From assembly GCF_021134715.1 (NCBI RefSeq), contig NC_060026.1:13073001-13137000 (forward strand): a stretch of 64,000 nt of DNA, given 5' to 3'. Source of the stretch: Daphnia pulex. Lineage: Eukaryota; Arthropoda; Branchiopoda; Diplostraca; Daphniidae. Of the stretch, positions 35,101-45,987 are shown piece by piece (position 1 is the first letter of the stretch; the number at the start of each line of letters is the position of its first letter). Position numbers and translations under genes: made by a program. The notes beneath the pieces are model-generated. The model did not search any database, was not told where the DNA came from, and saw nothing but the letters and a program-made list of their open reading frames with translations.

Positions 35101-35999
35101 CAGAAAACGGAACAGAAGCGTACACGGATGGATCACTGAATAAAGAAACAAAAAATACGACCTATGCAGTAGTACTCCCAACGTTGAACATCGAAGAAGC
35201 TGGTACACTCACTGAGGGTTCATCCATCTTTACGGCAGAAGCCTACGGAATCCACAGGGCAATGGAAATAGTGTACAATCTCCCTCAAGACATCCAGGAA
35301 CTAATCGTCTATACTGACTCCAAGTCAGTAGTAAAAGCACTAGCATCACCTGAAAATGAAAAACACCACGTCATTCACGACATAATCCAAACGGCACTTA
35401 ATCTCAAAAGTTCAGGCACCAAAACCAGGATCTGTTGGATCCCAAGCCATGTTGGCATCCCGGGGAATGAGAGAGCAGACACCATAGCTTCACAAGAAAG
35501 CTCATCCAACGAATCCTCAAACAGATCAAATAACCCATTATCAATCTCCGAGCAAACAGCCATCTACAAGCACTACCTGAAAAGAACAAACATGGAAGAA
35601 TTAAAAACAGGCCACGAGAAAGAAAATATCCACAGAAGAACACAAACCGGATCCCTCAAATGGCACCAGCACAAGTCTAGGAAGATAACACAAATACTCT
35701 TCAGGCTGAGAACCGGACACAACAGACTAAAGGCACAGATGGCCAGACTGATGCCACAAGAAAACCCAAACTGCCTTGAGTGCGAAGAGCCAGAAACAAC
35801 TGAACATGCCCTCTTACACTGCACCGCCCTGGAAATGGAGAGATTAGAATTAACACAATACTTCAGAGAAAAGAACCTCAATCTAAACTTACCAAACGTG
35901 CTGGGCCTCAACATCGAACTAGATCACCGCACCCAATTCGAGATCCAGCATCACTTGGTCAGATACATCAAAAACTCAAGACTCATAAACCGAATCTAA
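32160..35999 (+). CDS. Retrotransposon ORF2: endonuclease, reverse transcriptase, RNase H
   Basis: The ORF is 1279 codons long and uninterrupted. Residues 1-235 are an apurinic-type endonuclease (LKLIQYNARSL, CGDYNARHGLWD near 138, GSDHLPIHI near 216). The reverse transcriptase spans about 500-790 with YRPISLTSCLGKVMERII, QSGFRKGRSTMDNI, FLDISKAFDTTW, GVPQGSPLSPLLF and the catalytic FADD at about 689-692. RNase H follows at about 985-1110 (AYTDGSLN, AEAYGIHRA, YTDSKSV, IPSHVGIPGNERAD). A C-terminal CLECEEPETTEHALLHC motif is a CCHC-like zinc site. Together these carry out target-primed reverse transcription. All catalytic residues I can recognise are present. Confidence 0.95.
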   Translation: MMNLKLIQYNARSLTKSNLIEFKAHLHLHKPHIVTLCETFWRDSFSVKFKQYYAVNKNRVGQVGGGVAILIHKSLQFKQLQLPDLQTIESIGVSISTENNGRNEMLDIISIYIPNGQACDEDELTQLHRLTSNNTIFCGDYNARHGLWDTRSTHPNRSGRILANLLEKENNIMLATPPNLGTRQCPSTLKFTTIDLAIMSPHLAATAELKRGPFIGSDHLPIHIQLVTKPMQSSNRPPSWNFSEANWENWNTSLRQTIELTDYHRTGDPSRKYQIFISGLHSANTANNIKMKKTSNQMKAEPQRAWWTKECKKAVAQSRKARNACDPARGGVSCESNKAVWREKELQKKKTIIKAKEETLNKHINSLNPKSSPTKTWAFTKAWTRGTTPPDLFSSPIKDPQTRLQTTDFKEKARILACQYDHSDGILPDNPRFEQYIRKQESKTDSNGLNTPITERELKYGMGNLKSNAMGQDKVHNLMLKNLSEENKKYLLDLLNCMLESAYVPEDWKKATIIPIRKPEKPAEEPESYRPISLTSCLGKVMERIINRRMVWLLESKGLRLKTQSGFRKGRSTMDNIIGLEHYIRKGFNKINPMNTYAVFLDISKAFDTTWIQGLLYKLSAKGITGKTLAWLKNFLTNRTFNVQIGQTVSEDRELKIGVPQGSPLSPLLFSVMLDDLPIIKEPGETLLFADDIECHILAENGRDAEVKLTPYLDEVTAWAKKWRFKFSAPKSSLINFTRQKKKQINPLLFITGSKIPEVKEIKHLGVYFDHGLRWTRQTEAVIQKTSKLKNLFKILTNTKHGPSIDSLVIMYKALVRSRIDYGIMVAGTSSQNRQKKIEAIQNGIMRIILGAPQSTPIKEMLLELDLQPITTRKSWLSGRYLIRVDKQPNHPMHQPCYNLRRKPVNWKEHNTPALKLATAHTILADLNLYEEARAHESRRNQPPPWTEMPITLDYLQIGKKEALANQTKARALFQEYKARTENGTEAYTDGSLNKETKNTTYAVVLPTLNIEEAGTLTEGSSIFTAEAYGIHRAMEIVYNLPQDIQELIVYTDSKSVVKALASPENEKHHVIHDIIQTALNLKSSGTKTRICWIPSHVGIPGNERADTIASQESSSNESSNRSNNPLSISEQTAIYKHYLKRTNMEELKTGHEKENIHRRTQTGSLKWHQHKSRKITQILFRLRTGHNRLKAQMARLMPQENPNCLECEEPETTEHALLHCTALEMERLELTQYFREKNLNLNLPNVLGLNIELDHRTQFEIQHHLVRYIKNSRLINRI

Positions 36000-36280
36000 A
36001 GAAGGCAAATCATCATAAACAAACAAGTACACAACAATTATAATTTCAAAACATACCTGAAGGCACCCGCCAACGCAGAAAGCACACAAAAATTAGGAAA
36101 ATCCAGCAAAGCAAGCGAACTAATGGCGTCTCCTCCTGACAACTCGCCAAAAAACCACAAGACAAAGGAAAAAGAACCGAGAAGAAGGTGGGGGCTAAAG
36201 GGCTACCCTGTGCCCAGCATCCGAAGACAAATCTGGCCACCAGATGTCCTCCTCGGAGCCCCATCAATCATAAAAAAAAG

Positions 36281-36294
36281 AACAGTGAGAAAGG
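36281..36294 (+). repeat. Target-site duplication, right copy
   Basis: An exact copy of 30096-30109 that directly follows the element's A-rich 3' end, 20 bp before the fusion gene's first ATG. Confidence 0.85.
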
Positions 36295-36314
36295 ATTCAA
36301 AGGAAAGCGGAGTC

Positions 36315-38868
36315 ATGGAATATACCAACATGGAATATACTCACACGGAATGTACCAACACAGAAATCCCTCAAAAAGAAGCCATGGATCACTTTATTGG
36401 TGGGAATAAAAGCAAAAAACATTTCGACTACTTTGTTATTATTGACTTTGAAGGAACGTGTGGATTTCTCAAAAACCCATGTCATATCAAGTAAATCTTT
36501 AATTTTGTTTCATAATTTAGAACTCTCCACACCAAGATTTTCTTTTTAGAGGTGGAATACAAGAAATAATTGAATTCCCTGCCATTTTACTAAATGGTCA
36601 CAATGGATCCATCGAAGATGAATTCCATTCCTTCTGCCAACCAGTTCTTAACCCGTCATTGACAAATTTTTGTAAAAAACTTACAGGAATCACACAGGTT
36701 TTCTCTAAATGTTACATTTCGAGCCCACAACTAAGCAGTTCGTGATTTAAAGGCATATTTTATATTTATTCCTATATAGGATGCTGTTGACAAAGCTCCA
36801 TTATTCAAGGACGTATTTGTCTCATTTGAAGAATGGTTGAAGAAAAACAAGGTTATTGGCTCGTACTATTCATTCGCGGTTGTGACCGATGACCCTAACG
36901 ACATTCGTCAATTTCTACAGAAGCAGTGTAGGGTGAGTTTATGGGAGTTTTTAGTACGATTACATCATTAGCAGTTTAAGTACGCCCTGCAGTTAACAAA
37001 ACCCTCGCTCACATTTCTGTTTTTTGTTTAGATTTCAGAAATAGATTTTCCAACATACTGCCAGAACTGGATAAATATTAAGATCATTTTCGCTCATTTC
37101 TACAAAAATGGCAATATGCAATGTCTGTCCCTAAAAAATATGATTCGGGACATTGGATGTGAATTTCAAGGAAGAGCTCATAGCGGCATAGATGATGCCC
37201 GAAATATTGCTTCAATTGTTCAGCGTCTTTTGGCGGACGGAGCGCCCATAACGTTCAATGAAAAGTTAGTTGTCAATCGAGCCAAGAAAAGTAAAATAAG
37301 GCACAAACAACAGGCACAAACAACCAAACAAGGCGGAACAAAAACCAACCCATCCACCCAAGCTAACCTAGTTAAGATAAGGAATTTGAAAGTCGAAACT
37401 GCTGTGAGTAGCCAAGTAAGTATGGAGATACCTTAAATCAAACACTTAGCATGCCCCATGCAACCCTATATAACCTAAATAGTTTTGAAAATTTAACATG
37501 AACGCCAAATTACTATCAATGTTACTAATTCCTTGTGGTTTTTTAGAGTTTACAAGCTGCTGCCCAAATCAATGCCCAACTAGCTGCAGAAGGTAAAATT
37601 CAACCTCAGCCACAGCAGAACTTGCAAGCCAGCCATGGTGCTCAGAAGAAAGACAAAAAACTTAAAACAGGGAGAAAGGATCTTTTCAATGCCGAAGTTG
37701 AAATCAACAACCTGCCTCCTAGAGCAAGAAATCTGCTGACCAAAGGATATATTCAAGAAAAAATTCAATGGAAATCAAGTAATGTACATTTTCAATTTAA
37801 AATCTGGTTGTTAAAGAAACTTACAAATAATAATGTGTTTTTAGAAGCTGCTTTGTGTACTAAGGGGCGCTACGTTTCTCCACGAGAGAAACTCATAGCA
37901 AATGATGAAAGACCACTATATATTTGCATCCAAGCAGTTGCCAAGCATGCTGTAGATGAAGCTATTCATCATATCCAAGATTTCATTGCTGAGCACACAG
38001 GATCTAGTCCAACACCTCCTGTAATCTCTCCAACTCTTGTACCTAACCATCCTCCTCCTCAAGTGACTCTTATAAGAGATAAAGTTTATATTAATCTTGA
38101 TCATGCACCTGAAACATTCAAGATTGTTGAAAGAGTGCTTGGTCCTTCTGGTGACAATGTCAACTACATTCAAACAGAGACTGGTGTGAGTGTATCTTTG
38201 CAAGGTCAGGGAATTAATTCATCAAATGCAAGTGATGAACCACATCATTTATTACTAGAGTAAGGTTTTTTTTTTATCTTGGTCTTTAAGTTCTTTATTA
38301 TAAATCTGATTTTGTTTAGGCATATTGAACCGTCAGCAGTTCAAAACGCGCGATCATTGGCGCTTAGTTTAGTTGGAACTCTCCAACAAGACTTCATTCA
38401 GTGGCAAAGAGAACAGCAAGCATTACAACAACAGCAACTAGTTTACACTTTTTCTCAACCATACTATAGCGGGTAAATAATCTTTAATTTCGAAACTAAA
38501 AAGTGCTTTTTGAATTTAAGGTTTACGGCATTTGAATAATGAGATTTTCCAGGATCGCTAATGCTGTGCATATTATGCGTTTTAATTACAATTGGCTCTC
38601 GTTCAGGTCATCAACTGCTTGTGGGAATTTCACCTATCCTGCCGTTGCCATGGTTTACGGCGTGGAAAATGGTTTGACACAAACTGCAGCTGTGAGAGAG
38701 CCACAGTCAGTACAAACCCACCAACACACGAGAGGCTTGCCGGGCAAGAGGCCCTCGCGGTTCGATTATCAACAGTCTACAGGTGTGTTTCCAGTCCGAG
38801 AAACTGCAAGGACATCTTTTCACCCACATAGGATGATAACGGACTTTTTAGACATTCAAAGGACGTGA
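36315..38868 (+). CDS. ERI2-like 3'-5' exonuclease fused to a KHDC4-like KH protein
   Basis: Eight exons (36315-36490, 36550-36697, 36780-36932, 37032-37415, 37547-37778, 37845-38259, 38320-38472, 38607-38868) join in phase to 640 codons. Residues 1-287 are a DEDDh exonuclease of the ERI family, closest by eye to ERI2: IIDFEGTC (Asp, Glu), QEIIEFPAILLN, VVTDDPND (Asp), QNWINIK and AHSGIDDARNIA (His, Asp). All five catalytic residues are present. Residues from about 288 resemble the splicing factor KHDC4: AAAQINAQLAAEGK, EVEINNLPPRARNLLTKG, KGRYVSPREK, INLDHAPETFKIVERVLGP and YIQTETGVSVSLQGQG. The joining intron (37416-37546) is phase 0 with good sites. If it were retained, a free exonuclease would end MEIP after a few residues. 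The last exon is the least certain, since exon 7 can also end at TAA 38474. Confidence 0.75.
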
Positions 38869-39129
38869 TTGTGTCTCCTAACACTGGCTAATATACATAT
38901 ATATTATATAAAACAAAAACAAAAATTTCAGTCTATACAAAAATCACACGAATCGCATAATAAGTACCGATCCTGTCCGAACTTGTTCCACCATACCAGT
39001 CCACCGACTGAAGCTAATATAGTTATAAGTCGAGAGCCCCATTTACCATCAGCGGACTCCACAACATTGTTGTTACAACAGATGAACGTCCAACATGAAA
39101 TTTAAATAGTTTATGTTAATAATCAGAGA

Positions 39130-39255
39130 AAAATGTGCGCTAATCTTACTTTACATTGTTACAGTTCTTAGTGTTCTTTTCAAGGGTGATAACCACCTGG
39201 TTACGTAGAGCTAGTTCTTCCCGCTAGGTGTGCTGCGGTCGACTCATTTCTAAGC
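39130..39255 (+). repeat. Duplicated segment upstream of family-2 gene 2
   Basis: Direct counterpart of 29895-30060, carrying the second of the two GCTAGTTCTTCCCGCTAGG-type blocks at 39202-39238. The exonuclease-KH gene (plus the retrotransposon) is thus flanked by direct repeats. Confidence 0.7.
39202..39238 (+). promoter_or_regulatory. Conserved upstream block, copy upstream of family-2 gene 2
   Basis: TACGTAGAGCTAGTTCTTCC continues with CGCTAGGTGTGCTGCGG and ends about 390 bp before the ATG at 39630. A splice acceptor (ATATCCAG) precedes that ATG by about 25 bp. Confidence 0.5.
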
Positions 39256-39629
39256 CTCGCACCGTTGAGCGTCGCCGCGAGCGCCAAGGATTATTGTTTA
39301 GGCGTCCGCTGTCGTGAATAGTTGGCTTTGGCTTGCAATCTTGCAAAAGAGCGCGAAAGGGGAAGAAAGAAAAAAAGCATAAAATTGTTTTGTTTGGAAC
39401 GAATTCTTCGGCGTTTCTCTGGTTGTGGTTGCTGTTTTTTTGGTACACTAATTTTCAATTATGAACATTAACTTATAAAATGTCTAAATATCTTAGACTT
39501 GTGCCATCTTTTCCTTGATGATAAGTTTTCAACAGGTTGCGAGCTTGCGAGTGCTTATTTATTTCAATAATTAAAGTTTTTTCAAATTCAAATGTTCATA
39601 TCCAGAATTCCAGACACATCAGAAGAACA

Positions 39630-42600
39630 ATGAATTCTTCACTGAAAATTAAACGAAAATGCATAGCTGACGCTGTTTTGCCAACACAGGAGCCATTATT
39701 GGATTTTTCAGCTGGGTGTGTCTTATTTAATGAAGTTTCTCTACCTTCTATTCAGCTAGAAGAAATTGGAAACATCAAGATACCGCTATCCCTCCTAGTA
39801 AGATCATTTAATCATCTCAGTGTGATTTTATGTCTAACATTTGGCATTTTTGTTGTTTGGATATTTCAGGATGCTGAAAGAATAAAGGTGTTTTCAGAAA
39901 AACAGTTTGATGCAGATGCCTCACCAACCCTATTCCCTTCCTCACAGAGACACACTTTTGAAATATGTTGTGATAAAATCCTTTTATCAACACTAGAGAA
40001 TGTAGACATAAGTTCTCTAGTAATCAAGATGTTAGGATTGCCTGTTACTAAAACCTTGGATTTCAAAGCGAAGCTTGATAAGCTGATGCTGTTTGAGATA
40101 GATGGGCAGTACACTCATACCTTCGATTCAGGGAAAGAATTTGGTAAGACTGACATTAATCGTTTTGTTACTGATTGATTACACTGATTATACGTCATTG
40201 ACTGTCATAGGAACATTCGGTACGGCAATTCTTCAGTTGCCCGTAAATGGCGGCCATGACGGTGGAAACTTCCACGTGAAATATAATGGAAGGCAGACCA
40301 GTTTCGAAGATGACCTTGATTGCGACCAGCTGTTCTCTCTGTCTTCATTTTACAACAGCTGCGAGTGTGTCATGAATCCTGTTACGCGAGGCTGGAAGTT
40401 GACGCTCGTGTTCAACCTGGTGTGGACCAATTCCAGCATTGTGATGCCAGCCGATTTTCTAGCTTTCCTTACCTCACAGAAGAAATTAGAAGCAGCACTG
40501 ATGCCTTGGAGTTCCCAGCGAAATGAAGATGACTATTCCACCAAAGTTCAACAATGCCCATTGCTCAAAGAAAACGTCCAAATCCCCGTGATTACTTCGA
40601 TCGACGAGAAAGAAGTTCCGTGCTCTACAGACCAGCAATCTGTAATTAACTTGAACAACTCCCCTGACAGTGAAGGTTGCTCGTTGGGTAATGAAACAAT
40701 TGAAATGGAAATTGAAGGTTCCGTGGAATCTGAAATCCTATCCCATTCCGACCGTGATGCTGACTGCTGCTGGGAAGATGATACAGATTGCCATTGCGAT
40801 AAAAAAATCTCAACCAGGAAATGTGAAGAAGAAAATGTATTGTTCTTTGTTCTTGAAGAAAAGTATTTCGAGGAACGTCTCATGTTCCATCACCTTCACG
40901 GGAACGATCGAATCCTGGCTGATCTTTTGCGATGCTGCCCTTTTATCGACGTGCATCTGGCGAAAGTAACGCATACCAAAACAAGGCATAGAAAATCAGA
41001 AGAAAAAACGTCAACAAAAATTTCGCGTTGGATGGATTCGAACGGTGCTGTCAAAGATCTGAATATCGATGAGCTGAACTGGAACGAGACATGTGTTGGA
41101 CCCATTCGAAACTTGCTGGAACCATGTAGCATTCAACCAGACAAGAAAATCAAATTCAGGAGACTAAATTCAGAAGAATGCAATTGTCAGAATGGATGCC
41201 GTTGCAGGGGAAAATCAATTAGAATTCGTCAGAAGATTTACTTCCATACAATACTGGTTATATGGCCTAAACATCTATCCATTAGAATGTACTGTCGTTA
41301 TGGACTTGCTATGCTGTTGAACGACCTTGAAAGTTCGTTGACTTCCGCGCTTGGATGGCAGACGCTCGCTCAACAACAGCTCGCACAAGATTTAAATAAG
41401 ACAGTCGAATATTGCTGCACCTATCCCCAAAGAATCTGGACCCAGTCAACTTTCAGAAACGGCGAGTTAACGCTGAGATTACTCCGTCTCTGCATCGCCT
41501 TGCGAGCACGTAAAGAAGGTCTCGAGATATTAAAGATTCTTGGGTCCGAATTCGAGATTAAAAAGAAGAAAAAAACATTGAAGACTTTTGAAGGCATCCA
41601 GAATGAGCAAGTAGCTCAAGCAGTCGTCGAATTCGTCTGCCAAAGCAATGGTGAGTTTTCTTTGTTTTGTTAAGGTTAATAGTTAGCCCATATAATTTAC
41701 TTTTTTTCTTTAGGTTGGGGCGATTGCATTGATCTGATAAGAGGACTGATTACTACTCAACGCATTATCAAGCAATTCGTACCGATTATCAAAATGATCC
41801 AGTACTTTCTTGACGTCAAATGCGTGAAAGGAGCTATGCTGATTGGAGATTGTGTAGCGTCGTCGATGACCAACATTGACCAGAAAGGAGCTGCCGTTCT
41901 CAAACAGTCAGATGTAGCTTTATACGTGGATGCAATTGTATCTTTGGAGGCGTACCCGGAAGCCTCAAGTCAAGAAAGACTAGCATCGTTGGTCTCTGTC
42001 TTCTCCAAGCTTTCTTCGACCTTGCAATGCCGTTTGATGCTAGAATTGGATGCCCAGGTTAACTCGCGCTTCATGGATAATGTATCCTGCCAGTTTATTT
42101 TCATGGAAATTTGCGAGACTTTTCTTAATTGCGAATTAAGCGTTCTCCTCGCTCCGGACGCTCTTGCACTGCTGAAATGTTTTATTCTACTTGAAAATCC
42201 AAAATGGCTCGAGTCTTTGCTCTCCAAAATGATCGATGTTCCAGATCAAGAAGGAACGATTGGCTTGTTGATGCAATTTCTTTCGGATCAATCTCTATGG
42301 AATCTTGCCGAATCATTGGAATCAGGAAAAACGTCACTGATATCCATTTTAAATCGATACTCAACACTGTTATTCGATAAATTGTCAGCCATTAAAGAGA
42401 TTGTCAAGTCACCTTCAAACTTTCAATGGAATTACGACTGCGATTTGCTACTATCTAGCGTGACTAAGTACATTCAGTTTGTGATGCAAGTGAAACGGAA
42501 CCCTAAACTAGCAGATATCCAACCAATACCCTCCATCTCGTTGCTGTTGTCTCAAATGAACTTTGACCAAATTTGGCACATCCTTGAAGGCTTTCACAAA

Positions 42601-43932
42601 TCCAGTAGCGAACACTGGAAAACCTCTTTCTGCTATTCCGACGTGATGCATGAAATCTGCGCGTTTGTAGTTTCTGCAATGAAGAAATCCGAAGTAACGC
42701 AACGAAGAGATGTAGTCTCGAATGTGGTCAGAAGCCTTCTTCATTTTCTCGAAAATTCATTGTTGCAATCGCTGTTCATGGAAGTGTGTGTATTTCAAGC
42801 TGCCGGATGCTGGTCCCACGACATCAAATGCGAATTTTTCAGTGACATCATCTCTTCAACTGAAGTTTGGTGTAAACTAGATTCTGATACCAAATTGGAT
42901 ATTTTGAACACGTGTGCTACGCACATCGAGTCATGGATAACTGAAGAATGCAACAAATTGGATGAAAACTCCTGGATTCTGAATACCCAAGAAGAATTGT
43001 TCAATTGCATTCACCTTTTCTTCTTGATTGAAGAGCATCGGTTCGATCCCAAACAAAAGAATGTTATTGGATCCTTTCAACCGTATTTGAAAAAGTTGCC
43101 GCGCCATCATCTACGGAAGTTTATGCTCGACCTCCACATGTCGATAGTCAGGACGAAGCCCTGCATCAAGAAATTCTCAGTTTGCCTCGAATTGTTTACC
43201 GCGATGTGCCGAAATTTTTTCAGTCGCCCTTTTTTGTTGGACTATGTTTCAAAAGAAGACTGTGACAAAATTGTGAATTGCTTGTTGTTGATTGACGACG
43301 CTCGTTCCTGGGAAAGATTTGCAAACAAGATTTGTTCCTTCGAAGTTATTACAGACGATAACCAACCCTTTCAGCGGACATTGTTGAATACCAACTTCCA
43401 AGAAGCCATCGCGAAGTCGCCACTTGCGTCCACTGCTTTTATACGCATCGCGGACAATTGGGTATCGAGATGGAAATCTGTGGCGGGACCGTCCTTCACC
43501 TGGAGTATGCCGAAAGCTGTAATACCCAATCACTCCGAAGTGGAAAAGTTTCTTCGTTCCTCGGAAACCCATTTCACCTACCCTATATGCATAGATCATT
43601 TCCGCGAATTTAAAAAGGATCTTGGCCAAACTGGTCCCTTGATAAAGTTCAGTGTTTCAGTGTCAGATTGGAACCCTCTTTCCAGTAATTGTAAACTTGA
43701 AAAAACCATAGAATACCATCGGAGTGTTGCGGAATCGTTTCGAAGATTGACATCGGAAATGGGAGATGTGCAGAAGTTCCGTCAGAGTCTCAGCCAGAAC
43801 CTTGCGGCACCCAAGCCTTCAGGGAAAAGGCAATTGGAATCGGTTTCCCCGTCGACGACGTCGGATGAGGTCCTCATTCTCTCTCCTAAACGCAGTAAGC
43901 TCAACATTTCTTCATTAGATCTTACCATTTGA
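39630..43932 (+). CDS. Family-2 gene 2: large protein with 2OG-Fe(II) oxygenase-like domain
   Basis: Four exons (39630-39797, 39870-40143, 40211-41650, 41714-43932) join in phase to 1366 codons. The first two exons have exactly the lengths of gene 1 and the intron phases agree. The N-terminus MNSSLKIKRKCIADAVLPTQ matches the other copies. The oxygenase-like core keeps QYTHTFDS (H139, D142), FGTAILQLPVNGGHDGGNFH and TRGWKLTLVFNL. The distal segment reads C198-E199-C200, so Cys occupies the position where canonical relatives (CEHEV) have the iron-binding His. The acidic insert (about 300-345) differs in length and sequence from gene 1. Long stretches of the C-terminal two thirds are nearly the same as gene 1. 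The end is SPKRSKLNISSLDLTI, longer than gene 1. No stop or frameshift was found, so it appears functional. The role is unknown. Confidence 0.8.
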
Positions 43933-45214
43933 TCGGTTTGGATTGATTTCGTGTTTAGTTTAATTATTTTTACTTTTATTGGTTTTACAACCGTGAATTT
44001 TGATGGGTTGCTATCTCCCAAGTCTTCGTAAGTCTTGATCTGAAAGGCAACGTCACTTGTCAACCAAGTTTCTTGTTTCCGTGTACAACATATTATTTGG
44101 ATAATATGCTTTATAAACGTAAATTCTTTGTCTTTTGGTTACTATGTTTATGCACTGGAGTATTCGGAATAACTGTGGATGTTGCTGTTTGGTGTGTTAT
44201 TTTCACGGATTGACACCCGTAGTTTAAGTCAGACAAGGACTCACTTAATTCCAAATAAGCTAAATGTTTTTTGTTTTAACACAGTCTGATTTTGAAGAAC
44301 ATGTATATTGTCGTCCAGTTAACTCTTTCAGTTCAACATGCTTTACAGAAGAAATAGGTAATTTTGTTGAAACTCTTGACCGAGATCTTGACATTTGAAA
44401 GGGTCGAACTCTTGACATCTGGTTTATTTGGTTATCGACAATTATCCTTATGGCCTACTTTATCATATATAAAGTTAATTTTTTAAAATGCGCAATCTTC
44501 GAAGTTCGAGCCCTGTAAGTTTATCCTTATCTTTAACGGGCGTGGCTTTTCTTCTTTTAACCGCTTTGCATTACCAAGTGAATGGTAAAATGGTTGTTAT
44601 GATTTTATTTATAATATTAGTGCATTGTAAGTTGTGGTATCGATATTTTTCCTAATTTTAAAATTTTCTTGTCTAATGATTCCACAATCAGTCGCACGTC
44701 TAGAAATCGATTGTCTTTTTTTCCGTTGATATTTCAAATAGCGAATTGTTTATTTGAATCTGACCTCCCTCGACTTTGGTTCAGGCATACTGTAGAGGGG
44801 ATGGTTGAAGCAATGACGAAGAAGCTTTTACAAGAAGAAACTTAACTAAAAACTAGAAAAAATGAAAATAATTGAAAAAACTGAATTAAAACCTACCAAC
44901 TTTTTCGGAATTAAAAAAACAAACAAAAAACAAAACAAAAAAACGACGGCCTTATGGGAAATTTCTGCATAGTGCTCCTATGATCCCCTCTACATACCAT
45001 GGTTCAGGCGATCGGGTAACGATTGAAGTAATTAAATATTAGTCGAGATAAAAAGAGGCGTGAGATTGCGCCCAGCACACGAAAAATAACTTATGTTAAT
45101 TTATTTTTTATGAATCTGACTATCGTTCTCATTATTCGATAAATTGATTTTTGATAGTTGGCTTAATTACTTCTCATTTCTATTCATTTCCAAAGTAAAA
45201 CTAGAAAATTGTTG
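43933..45214. other. Intergenic region after family-2 gene 2
   Basis: No supported gene is seen. The DNA is A/T-rich with A-rich runs near 44870-44945. Confidence 0.35.
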
Positions 45215-45800
45215 TGGGTTCCTAGAAAAAGTTTGTAGAGAAAATTCCTTTTCGGTGTCTGCGGAAATCCCGCGAAGAGAAAATGAGAAATCTCCTTTTG
45301 GTGTGAATTTTAGCTACTTGATTTTTTAAGTTAAATTCATTTACAATTGAAAATTACCAGAGTGATCGCAAAGCAATCACGAAGGGTAATTTAAATTGCA
45401 ATTGAAATAGTAAAACGTTGATTACTAAAAATAAGAAGATATCTGTTTGTGTATTGTTTTGCAATCTCAATCTGCTGCAGGCAACAAGCAAACCGAAGAA
45501 ATCGAAAATTAAAAATAGCAATAATTTTAAAATTTTAAATCTGGCAATCAAAACGAGTTTTTCACGTCTCCTGCCCTTATTTCGACAGGTAGACACACGA
45601 ATTTTTGTGCAATGCTCGATACAATGCGCGTGTAACAGTGTAAAAATATTTTGAAAAATTCCCAGTCACAAGTGAATTAAACGCGATGAATTTTCTCCCA
45701 TTTCTAGTCCAACTTGTATTTTGCAAATCTGGCAAACAAAATCGGTTTTTTACTTGTCGCGTCTACATTTTTTAAGCTAAAAACTTGAAAATTGATTCAG
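45215..45800 (+). repeat. Duplicated fucosyltransferase 3' flank (copy 2)
   Basis: Same-strand counterpart of 21015-21640, without the fucosyltransferase gene and without the hairpin at 21191-21264. It is followed by a run of 12 C (45842-45853) and then the 3' end of the complete C1q gene on the opposite strand. Confidence 0.7.
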
Positions 45801-45987
45801 TAAGTCTATTCGCATACACCTTCAAATTTTCCTAGAGAAATCCCCCCCCCCCCTAAACGAATCAATTTTCTTCCATTCCCCATGAAATAAGGCAATTTAA
45901 AAAATCCTCGCGTCAACTGTAAGTCAATTATCTTTGGATATTCATTTTTTGTCGGTGATCATTTTGTGCATTTTGGATGATACTCAC

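Larger units (their letters stand above)
30110..36280 (+). mobile_element. Full-length non-LTR retrotransposon, I-clade-like
   Basis: The element is bounded by a perfect 14-bp direct repeat. It has a GAGTTCGGCC 5' start, a long 5' leader, a gag-like ORF1, an endonuclease/RT/RNase H ORF2 and a 280-bp 3'UTR ending TCATAAAAAAAAG. ORF1 and ORF2 are both open and overlap by ATGA. An RNase H domain after RT and an apurinic-type endonuclease place it with the I-like elements. The intact frames and perfect target duplication suggest a recent insertion. An A-rich tract at 30218-30260 inside the leader is odd and might mark a second, nested retroposition. Confidence 0.9.
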
